Part shown: one piece after another, positions 1 through 5,007 of the stretch | Layout of the letters: each line of letters starts with the position of its first letter | How positions within the stretch are numbered: position 1 is the first letter of the stretch | Assembly (NCBI GenBank): GCA_003151895.1 | Contig: PLYX01000147.1 | Coordinates: 1 to 5,007, forward strand | DNA length: 5,007 nt | From: Solirubrobacterales bacterium | Lineage (GTDB): Bacteria; Actinomycetota; Thermoleophilia; Solirubrobacterales; Solirubrobacteraceae | Direction of reading: 5' to 3' | The notes under the pieces: generated by a model | Databases searched by the model: none | Told to the model about the DNA's origin: nothing | Seen by the model: only the letters and a program-made list of their open reading frames with translations | Position numbers and translations under genes: made by a program

Positions 1-53
1 GGCAGCGCCTCGATCACCTCGCCCTCGAATTCGACCTTGTCTTCCTTAGCCAC
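1..53 (-). CDS. infA: Translation initiation factor IF-1, N-terminal fragment (runs off left edge)
   Basis: Reading leftward from a GTG at 53-51 gives 17 complete codons, MAKEDKVEFEGEVIEALP when completed with the split last codon. This matches the highly conserved start of bacterial IF-1: the MAKED opening, then an acidic stretch, then EGxVxEALP, which forms the first strand of its single OB fold. IF-1 is about 72 residues, so some three quarters of the gene lies outside the window. It binds the A site of the 30S subunit and acts with IF-2 and IF-3 during initiation. The start is GTG; no ATG gives the conserved N-terminus, and the upstream GGGAC is only a weak Shine-Dalgarno match. It lies 86 bp downstream of the penicillin-binding protein gene on the same strand. 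In many bacteria infA sits after adk/map and before rpmJ-rpsM, so this upstream neighbour is unusual. The assignment is strong despite the short length because the N-terminal motif is so distinctive. Confidence 0.88.
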   Translation of the reverse strand, partial: MAKEDKVEFEGEVIEAL

Positions 54-139
54 GAGTCCCGTCCCGTCCGGGTCGCCGCACGCTCTCGGCGACGGCCCTG
101 TGTTGAAGTGTGCACCGTCAAACTACCAGCGCTCGCCCA
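54..139 (-). promoter_or_regulatory. Gap upstream of infA, possible weak promoter
   Basis: This 86-bp gap separates the penicillin-binding protein stop from the infA start. On the minus strand it contains TTGACG (121 down to 116), a good match to a housekeeping -35 hexamer. I cannot find a convincing -10 hexamer 16-18 bases downstream of it, where the sequence is GC-rich. infA may therefore have its own promoter here or may be transcribed by read-through from the gene upstream, since no T-tailed terminator is visible. Confidence 0.25.
72..93 (-). other. Small inverted repeat in the infA leader
   Basis: A perfect 7-bp inverted repeat (GTCGCCG at 72-78, CGGCGAC at 87-93) flanks an 8-nt loop. 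It sits about 18 bases upstream of the infA GTG, between the penicillin-binding protein stop and infA. There is no T-run after it on either strand, so it does not look like a standard intrinsic terminator. It could fold in the infA 5' leader, but a 7-bp GC stem can arise by chance in DNA of this composition. Confidence 0.3.
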
Positions 140-2371
140 TCAGTGTTTCGGCGGTTCTGCCCCACCGGTCCCGCCGGCGGGCGGCGTGGGGGCTTCCGCG
201 GCGGGCGCGGGCGCCGGTTCGACCGGTTCGCGCACATGCGGCGCGGGCGCGCCCTGGCCACTTTCGCCGCTCCCTGAGTGTTTGCCGCTTTCACCGGTCC
301 CGCCTCCCGAGGGCCGTTCGGTCGCTGGGGTGTGCTGTTCGCCCGGTTCGCTCTTCTTGTGGGCGTTGTTCTTCTTTTCGCTTTCGTTGCCTTCTGGGGA
401 TTCGATGCTCGAGGGCTGCCCCGTCGTGGCGAACTTTCCGAAGAACGGCTGGTAGGAGATCGGTTCGGTTGGCGAGGGGAACTGCGCGCACGGTTCGCCT
501 TCGGTGACCGCCGCCATGTAGGCGTGCCAGATTTCCGCGGGCAGATACCCACCCTGCTGGGGCTCGCCGTGGACGTCGGTCATCGGAACGTCCTTCTTTG
601 GATAGCCCATCCACACCGACGTGGAGTAGTTGGGCGTATAGCCGTCGAGCCACGCGTCTACGAGTTCGTTGGTCGTGCCGGTCTTGGCTGCCGTTGGACA
701 GTTGATCGCCGAGCGCCCCGCGGTGCCACTGAGCACATTTTGGTGGAGGATTTCTGTCTCCTCGGCGGTCACCCCGTCGGAGAGCACCTTCACGCGATGG
801 GGCTTGCCCCAGTTCAGGTCGACGCGTCCGCCCGGGAACACCACCTTCGTGATCGCGATCGGCGTGTTGCGCCAGCCGCCGTCGGCGAGCGTCGCATAGA
901 CGTCGGCCATTTCCAGTGGGCTCACGCCCACCGTCAAACCACCGAGGGCCTCGCCGGCGTTGCTGTTCAAGTGCTCGCGAACGCCGAGCTTGTAGGCCAT
1001 CTGCGTGACCGTTTCCTCGCCGAGGTCGGCCGCCAACTGGGCGTACACGGTGTTGTCTGAGGCGAGCGTCGCCTGCACTAGGTTGATCGACTTGCCCGAG
1101 GAGGTGTTCTCGAACGTTTTCACTTCGTAGGTGGGGTACCCGGGGAGCCACCCGGGGGGGAGGGTTTTCGAGACGTAGTAGGTGCTGTTCGGGTCCACGC
1201 CGCGCGAGAGCGCATCGGCCAGCACGATCGCCTTGAACGTCGATCCGGGCTGGCGGTGGCCCTGGGAGGCGAGGTTGTACTGGGACTGGTCGTAGCTCTC
1301 TGACTCGGCCATCGCCTTGATGTAGCCGTTGTGCGGGTCGATCGTGACGATCGCCGACGCCGGGTCGCCCTGCTCGTTGAGCACCTGCTCGATCGCGTTG
1401 CGCGCCTGGCGTTGCATGTTCAAGTCGATCGTCGTGTACACCTTCAAACCGCCCTGCTGGACCCTGGTCAGGCCGTAGCGCGCCACGAGCTGTTTGCGCA
1501 CATATTCGAAGAAGAAGTTCTCCTGGCGGCGCGTGTAGTAGTCGCCGTGCCTCACACCCAGTGGCGCGGCTCGCGCGGCGGCGGCCTGCGCGCGGGAGAT
1601 GTAGTGCAGTTCGGCCATCTTTGAGAGCACCTCGTTGCGCCGGTCGTGAGCGGCCCCGGGGTACAGGAACGGGTTGTACTGCGAGGGCGCCTGCGGCAGT
1701 CCGGCGAGCAGCGCGGCCTGCTGCAGGTTCAGCTGGGAGGCGCTCTCGTTGAAGAAGATCCGCGCGGCGGCCTGAACTCCGAGCGCGGTCTGCCCGCCGA
1801 CCGTGCCATAGGCGACGCTGTTGAGGTAGTCGGTCAGGATCGAGCGCTTGCTGTGGCGTTTGTTGTATTCGATCGCGAGCTTCGCCTCGTCGATCTTCTG
1901 CTTGAAGGAGTGCGTGTCGCTGCCGAGGTAGATGTTGCGCATGAGCTGCATCGTGATCGTGGAGGCGCCCTGCAGCGCCTGGCCGTGCAGGACGTCCTTG
2001 ACCGCCGAGCGGAAGATGCCGGTCAAATCCACGCCGTTGTTCTGGTAGAAGCGCTGGTCCTCGATCGCCACCGTCGCGTTGCGCAGCACCGCCGGCATCT
2101 GTTCGGTGGTGATCGGCGAGCGCAGCACGTCGGACTGGATGAAGCCCAGGCGCGTGCCGTTGGCGGCGAACACCTGCGAGGAGGCGCCCGCGAGCTTCGG
2201 CGCAAGCGCGTCGAGGCTCGGCGCCGACTGGGCCACGGACAGGACGTATCCGATCGCCACGATCGCGCCCAGGACGATCGCGCCCGCGATCCCGCTGAGG
2301 CCGACGAACACGATGCGTGACGGTCCGGAGCGAGTGCGCCGTCTACGGCGCTGTCGTGCTTGTCTTGACAT
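140..2371 (-). CDS. Class A penicillin-binding protein (bifunctional peptidoglycan transglycosylase/transpeptidase, PBP1A type)
   Basis: This 743-residue protein polymerises lipid II into glycan strands and cross-links the stem peptides, outside the membrane. A short Arg-rich cytosolic start (residues 3-19) precedes one membrane anchor (about 20-46). The GT51 domain follows: EDQRF with catalytic Glu104, GASTITMQL (135-143), KIDEA with a likely second catalytic Glu162, and the ILTDYLNSVAYG segment (178-189). The transpeptidase domain has all three motifs: STFK with nucleophile Ser377, SDN (438-440) and KTGT (563-566), so it should be active and beta-lactam sensitive. Residues from about 655 form a hydrophilic Gly/Pro/Ser/Glu tail ending in PPKH. 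I chose the ATG at 2371-2369, preceded by AAGAGAG. The frame stays open to an ATG at 2458, but that would add 29 residues without membrane or family character and leave only 7 bp to the divergent gene. Length is normal for the family. The family call is very secure; the exact paralogue name is not. Confidence 0.95.
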   Translation of the reverse strand: MSRQARQRRRRRTRSGPSRIVFVGLSGIAGAIVLGAIVAIGYVLSVAQSAPSLDALAPKLAGASSQVFAANGTRLGFIQSDVLRSPITTEQMPAVLRNATVAIEDQRFYQNNGVDLTGIFRSAVKDVLHGQALQGASTITMQLMRNIYLGSDTHSFKQKIDEAKLAIEYNKRHSKRSILTDYLNSVAYGTVGGQTALGVQAAARIFFNESASQLNLQQAALLAGLPQAPSQYNPFLYPGAAHDRRNEVLSKMAELHYISRAQAAAARAAPLGVRHGDYYTRRQENFFFEYVRKQLVARYGLTRVQQGGLKVYTTIDLNMQRQARNAIEQVLNEQGDPASAIVTIDPHNGYIKAMAESESYDQSQYNLASQGHRQPGSTFKAIVLADALSRGVDPNSTYYVSKTLPPGWLPGYPTYEVKTFENTSSGKSINLVQATLASDNTVYAQLAADLGEETVTQMAYKLGVREHLNSNAGEALGGLTVGVSPLEMADVYATLADGGWRNTPIAITKVVFPGGRVDLNWGKPHRVKVLSDGVTAEETEILHQNVLSGTAGRSAINCPTAAKTGTTNELVDAWLDGYTPNYSTSVWMGYPKKDVPMTDVHGEPQQGGYLPAEIWHAYMAAVTEGEPCAQFPSPTEPISYQPFFGKFATTGQPSSIESPEGNESEKKNNAHKKSEPGEQHTPATERPSGGGTGESGKHSGSGESGQGAPAPHVREPVEPAPAPAAEAPTPPAGGTGGAEPPKH

Positions 2372-2465
2372 CTCTCTTGCGCCCCCGTCCGTGACTGTAC
2401 CGTCTCTCGGTGTGATTTCCTGCCTGTAGCGCGGGTGGCAACACAACCTTCGCGTCACTCTTCAG
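2372..2465. promoter_or_regulatory. Divergent intergenic region between the penicillin-binding protein and mannosyltransferase genes
   Basis: These 94 bp lie between two divergent start codons, so they should carry promoters for both directions. It is slightly less GC-rich than the genes around it. On the minus strand TACAGT and TACAGG resemble -10 hexamers, but neither has a good -35 partner at 16-18 bases. On the plus strand no clear pair is visible. There is no obvious Shine-Dalgarno in the 20 bases before the plus-strand ATG at 2466. The role is inferred from gene layout rather than from recognised boxes. Confidence 0.45.
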
Positions 2466-3926
2466 ATGAGCTCCGACACCGCCGAGCCGGCCATCGCACA
2501 CCGCGCGAGCGACCTCGCCCCCCCGGCGGGGCAGGTCGCGCTGGATGTGCGCGCCGACGCCGAGCGCGTGGCGGCGGCGCGCGACGTGTGGCGGGCGCTG
2601 TGGACCTCTCGCCTGCTCGTGTGGATCGCCGGAGCCGGGGCCGTGGCGACGCTCGGCTTCGGGCCCGTGCGCCACGCGTTCAACCCGCCCGGCGTTACGC
2701 GCGGCTTCGGAGCGCTCGGCGACGTGCTCGCGGCGCCCGTGGCGCGCTGGGACGCCGCCTGGTACCTCGTGATCGCCCACTATGGCTACCGGCCCGACCT
2801 CGGCTCTCTCACCGCATCGCGCACGGCCTTCTTCCCGCTCTACCCACTCGGGGTACGTGTGCTCACGGATCTCGGGCCGGCGCCGGTGATCGCGGGTGTG
2901 CTGCTGTCGCTCGTGGCGCTTGCGGCCGGGCTGTACTGGTTGCACAGGTTGACGACGCTTGAAGTGGCGCGGCTGGCGCTGCTCGACGGCGGTGAGGTGG
3001 CGCGGCTGGCGCTGCTCGACGGCGGTGAGGTGGCGCGCCTGGTCGTGCTGCTGACGGCCTTCGCGCCGATGGCGTTCTACTTTTCGGCGGTATACAGCGA
3101 GTCGCTGTATCTGGCGCTGTCGGTTGGCCTGTTCCTGTGCGCACGCCGCGGTCGGTGGGCCGGCGCCGCGCTGCTCGGGGCGCTGGCGGCGGCGACGCGC
3201 AGCACCGGCATGGTGCTGGTTGTGCCACTTCTGCTGCTCTATCTATATGGACCCCGTGAGGACTGCGACCCCGACCGCGCGCAGCCGGACGCGCGGCGCG
3301 CAGCCGGGGAGCACCCGACCGCCGCCACGCTCCTGCGCGCGCTGCGCCCGCGCTACCGCGTGCGGCGCGACGCGCTGTGGGTCGCGCTCGTGCCGGTGGG
3401 CCTCGGCCTGTACATGGCCCACCTGGCGCTCGCCGGCGGGGACCCGCTCGCGCCGTTTCACGCCGAGGCGGTATGGAACCGGCACTTCGCGGGCCCCTAC
3501 GGCGGCATCTGGGACGGGGCGAAGGCAGCGTTCGACGGGCTGCGCCAACTGCTCTCCTTCCAGCGTCATCACCTCTACTACCGGGTGGCCGGCGGCAGCC
3601 CGTTCGTCGACGCCGGACACAACCTGCTGCTGTTCGCCTTCCTGGTCGCGACGATCCCCGCGGTGATCGGCGTGTTGCGGCTGCTGCCGCCCGCTTACGG
3701 CGTTTATGCGCTCGCGGCGCTCGCGCTGCCGCTCTCCTACCCGGTGGCGCCCCAACCGTTGATGTCGCTGCCGCGCTTCCTGGTGGTGCTGTTCCCGTTG
3801 AACATGTGGTTTGCTGTCCGCCTGGCATCGCGCCCGCGCGCGCTCACGCGGGCAGTGCTGGTTGTGTCGGGCCTTGCAATGGCGTTCTTCGTGGGAGAGT
3901 TCTCGACCTGGCACTGGGTGGCCTAG
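2466..3926 (+). CDS. PIG-V-like integral membrane mannosyltransferase (GT-C fold)
   Basis: This 486-residue, roughly ten-helix membrane protein resembles the PIG-V/Gpi18-like GT-C family, which transfers mannose from a polyprenyl-phosphate donor at the outer face of the membrane. Supporting motifs are RWDAAWYL (94-101) with candidate catalytic Asp96 in the first extracytoplasmic loop, then AFFPLYPL (121-128), the SAVYSESLYLALS block (207-219), RSTG (245-248) and LPRFLVVLFPL (435-445) near the C-terminus. Residues 1-45 are hydrophilic and probably cytosolic. A charged loop at about 262-302 separates two helix groups. Two nearly identical 11-residue units, EVARLALLDGG, occupy 166-187 before the helix that starts with EVARLVVLL. 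Start choice is uncertain because no Shine-Dalgarno precedes the ATG; a GTG at codon 28 is a possible alternative. It is the first gene of a rightward set and ends 4 bp before the protease gene. The acceptor is unknown; bacterial members may act on lipids, glycans or proteins. Confidence 0.85.
   Translation: MSSDTAEPAIAHRASDLAPPAGQVALDVRADAERVAAARDVWRALWTSRLLVWIAGAGAVATLGFGPVRHAFNPPGVTRGFGALGDVLAAPVARWDAAWYLVIAHYGYRPDLGSLTASRTAFFPLYPLGVRVLTDLGPAPVIAGVLLSLVALAAGLYWLHRLTTLEVARLALLDGGEVARLALLDGGEVARLVVLLTAFAPMAFYFSAVYSESLYLALSVGLFLCARRGRWAGAALLGALAAATRSTGMVLVVPLLLLYLYGPREDCDPDRAQPDARRAAGEHPTAATLLRALRPRYRVRRDALWVALVPVGLGLYMAHLALAGGDPLAPFHAEAVWNRHFAGPYGGIWDGAKAAFDGLRQLLSFQRHHLYYRVAGGSPFVDAGHNLLLFAFLVATIPAVIGVLRLLPPAYGVYALAALALPLSYPVAPQPLMSLPRFLVVLFPLNMWFAVRLASRPRALTRAVLVVSGLAMAFFVGEFSTWHWVA
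2961..3050 (+). repeat. 33-bp in-frame tandem duplication plus partial third unit
   Basis: Two direct 33-bp units occupy 2961-2993 and 2994-3026 and differ at only one base (GAA versus GAG, both Glu). A degenerate third copy begins at 3027 and keeps GAGGTGGCGCG before diverging. The period is eleven codons, so the reading frame is kept and the protein reads EVARLALLDGG twice, then EVARLVVLL. The near-identity, including third codon positions, points to recent duplication by slippage or unequal recombination. Confidence 0.95.
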
Positions 3927-3930
3927 AGAC

Positions 3931-4854
3931 ATGGCTGACCCGCACGACGACCCCTTTGGACGAGCCGAGCCCGACACGGACGGGTCGCAGCCCGTGGTGG
4001 CCTCCAAAGACTTTATGGTTGGCCCACCCGCGAACGACTGGCCGGTGTGGACGGGGTTCGCGGCGCTCCCCGTCGCGCTCGTGCTCGCCGCGGTGGGCGG
4101 GCTGATCGTCGACATCCCCGCGATTGTGCTCGGCGTAAGGATCACGTCTTCGCACACCCCGCCGGGGTTGGAGCTCGCCGGCACGGTGGTGCAGGATGTG
4201 GCGTTCGTGCTCACCGTCGTCCTGTTCGCTCAGCTGGGTGGACGGACCGTGCGCTCATGGCAATTCGGCCTGCGCCCGACGCCCGCACGCCGTGCGGCCG
4301 GGCTCGTCGTGCTCACGATCCTCGCATTCCTCCTCTTCAGCGTCATCTGGGCGGTGGCGGTCAACACCCCGAAGGAGAAACTGCTCGAACAGTTGGGCGC
4401 CAACGAGACGACGCTGCTGCTCGCGCTGAGCGCGCTGCTCACCACGGTGATCGCCCCCATCTCCGAGGAGATCCTGTTCCGCGGGTACATCTTCGCGGCG
4501 CTTTCCAAATGGAAGGGGTGGTTGCCGGCCGCGGCGATCACAGGCGTGCTGTTCGGCGGTGTGCACGCCGGCTCGGCGCCGGCCGCCGACCTCATTCCGC
4601 TCGCGGTGCTTGGCTTCGCGCTGTGCGCGCTCTACCGCCGCACCGGCTCGCTCTATCCGTGCATCGCCACCCACTCGCTGAACAACTCGCTCGCGTTTGG
4701 GGTGCTCGAGAAATGGGGGTGGCAGATCCCGGTGCTGATGGTTGTGGCACTCGCCACGATCTGGCTGCTCGCCATGATCTCGCGGCAGATCGGATTGATA
4801 TCCGCCGTTCCTCCCAATGTCGCCGTCGCCCCGACGCCGTACGATCGTCCGTGA
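3931..4854 (+). CDS. CPBP-family intramembrane metalloprotease (CAAX prenyl protease 2/Abi, Rce1-like)
   Basis: This 307-residue multi-pass membrane protein carries the complete CPBP signature. Motif 1 is EEILFRG, with Glu179, Glu180 and Arg184. Motif 2 is FGGVH, Phe208 to His212. Motif 3 is HSLNN, His248 to Asn252. These are the residues expected to form the membrane-embedded active site, so it should be catalytically competent. Residues 1-38 are acidic and hydrophilic, followed by about seven or eight hydrophobic segments from residue 41 to 290. The stretch SSHTPPGLELAGTVVQD (73-89) resembles a conserved feature I associate with actinobacterial members. I chose the ATG at 3931, 4 bp after the mannosyltransferase stop; the frame is open back to 3811, but that part lies inside the upstream gene and looks like shadow sequence. 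Bacterial members process peptides or membrane proteins, or act as bacteriocin self-immunity factors. The substrate here is unknown. Its neighbours hint at an envelope role. Confidence 0.92.
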   Translation: MADPHDDPFGRAEPDTDGSQPVVASKDFMVGPPANDWPVWTGFAALPVALVLAAVGGLIVDIPAIVLGVRITSSHTPPGLELAGTVVQDVAFVLTVVLFAQLGGRTVRSWQFGLRPTPARRAAGLVVLTILAFLLFSVIWAVAVNTPKEKLLEQLGANETTLLLALSALLTTVIAPISEEILFRGYIFAALSKWKGWLPAAAITGVLFGGVHAGSAPAADLIPLAVLGFALCALYRRTGSLYPCIATHSLNNSLAFGVLEKWGWQIPVLMVVALATIWLLAMISRQIGLISAVPPNVAVAPTPYDRP

Positions 4855-5007
4855 TGGTTTGCAAGCGGGCGTTCTCGGGCGCGCTGGTAGCCGCGGCGCT
4901 GGGCGGCGCCCTGCCGAGCACAGGTGTGGCGTGGGCGGCGGAAACGCCCCCCGCCCGCCCGGCCTCGGCCGCGGAAGCGCCGCCGGCGGCCACTCCGACC
5001 ACGCCCC
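4854..5007 (+). CDS. Putative secreted Ala/Pro/Thr-rich protein, N-terminal fragment (runs off right edge)
   Basis: An ATG at 4854 shares its A with the TGA that ends the protease gene, and the frame stays open for 51 codons to the window edge. It reads MVCKRAFSGALVAAALGGAL and onward. A basic start (Lys4, Arg5) is followed by a hydrophobic core at about 6-20, then the AWAAE sequence at 26-30, giving a classic Sec signal peptide with cleavage likely after Ala28 or Ala29. The mature part that is visible (30-51) is almost entirely Ala, Pro, Thr and Glu, as in the linker regions of exported actinobacterial proteins. Cys3 lies ahead of the hydrophobic core, so it is not a lipobox. The one-base stop/start overlap suggests translational coupling with the protease. 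The function cannot be told from this fragment. The signal peptide and the overlap make a real gene likely. Confidence 0.68.
   Translation, partial: MVCKRAFSGALVAAALGGALPSTGVAWAAETPPARPASAAEAPPAATPTTP

Noticed and set aside
37..507. 156-residue plus-strand frame crossing the infA start and penicillin-binding protein tail
   Set aside because: It starts at TTG inside infA, is extremely Arg/Ser-rich and runs antisense to two recognisable genes.
278..1060. 260-residue plus-strand open frame opposite the penicillin-binding protein
   Set aside because: It lies entirely antisense to a gene with intact catalytic motifs, has Arg/His/Val-rich shadow composition and no recognisable motif. Long antisense frames are expected in DNA of this GC content.
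1339..1431. Cluster of CGATCG palindromes (also three copies at 2251-2280)
   Set aside because: They fall inside the penicillin-binding protein gene, where they arise from the Ile codon ATC next to G/C-ending codons in Ala-Ile-Val segments. The word seems common throughout the DNA, so I treat it as compositional rather than as binding sites.
1646..2320. 224-residue plus-strand open frame opposite the GT51 domain
   Set aside because: It is a codon-phase shadow rich in Arg, Asp, Val and Leu, with no motif, and lies fully antisense to conserved enzyme sequence.
2372..2458. 29-residue N-terminal extension of the penicillin-binding protein up to an ATG at 2458
   Set aside because: The added residues have no family or membrane character and would leave 7 bp to the divergent start, with no room for promoters. 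The ATG at 2371 leads directly into the Arg-rich segment and membrane anchor.
3811..3930. 40-residue N-terminal extension of the CPBP protease overlapping the mannosyltransferase
   Set aside because: The extension reads as Arg/Ser/Trp-rich shadow of the upstream gene in another frame. The ATG at 3931 follows the upstream stop by 4 bp, which is a normal operon start.
2863..4214. Two long minus-strand open frames (2863-3828 and 3243-4214) opposite the mannosyltransferase
   Set aside because: Both are dominated by Arg, Ala, Pro and Gly in the way GC-rich shadows are. Family motifs, membrane helices and operon spacing all support the plus strand.

Overview
The window is GC-rich chromosomal DNA (by eye roughly two thirds G+C) and looks like a high-GC actinobacterium. 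The abundance of GATCG words, the C-terminal style of the penicillin-binding protein and the form of the CPBP protease would fit the Thermoleophilia/Solirubrobacterales. That placement is inference from pattern memory and was not tested by a search. Five protein-coding genes account for nearly all of the sequence. I see no tRNA, rRNA, CRISPR array, insertion sequence or phage gene.

The left half is read on the minus strand. It holds a class A penicillin-binding protein (2371 down to 140), with an intact glycosyltransferase 51 domain, an intact transpeptidase domain and a low-complexity C-terminal tail. An 86-bp gap follows, then the first 17 codons of infA (translation initiation factor IF-1), which runs off the left edge. 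infA starts with GTG.

A 94-bp divergent intergenic region (2372-2465) separates this from a rightward, tightly packed set on the plus strand. The set begins with a PIG-V-like GT-C mannosyltransferase (2466-3926) and, 4 bp later, a CPBP-family intramembrane metalloprotease (3931-4854). A gene for a Sec-exported Ala/Pro/Thr-rich protein then starts at 4854, sharing one base with the protease stop codon and running off the right edge. The spacing implies one transcript and translational coupling.

Together the genes suggest a cell-envelope neighbourhood: peptidoglycan polymerisation and cross-linking on one side, and lipid-linked sugar transfer, membrane proteolysis and a secreted protein on the other. 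The most distinctive sequence feature is a nearly perfect in-frame 33-bp tandem duplication (2961-3026) inside the mannosyltransferase, just before a predicted membrane helix. I do not see convincing evidence of a new defence, mobile or RNA-based system.
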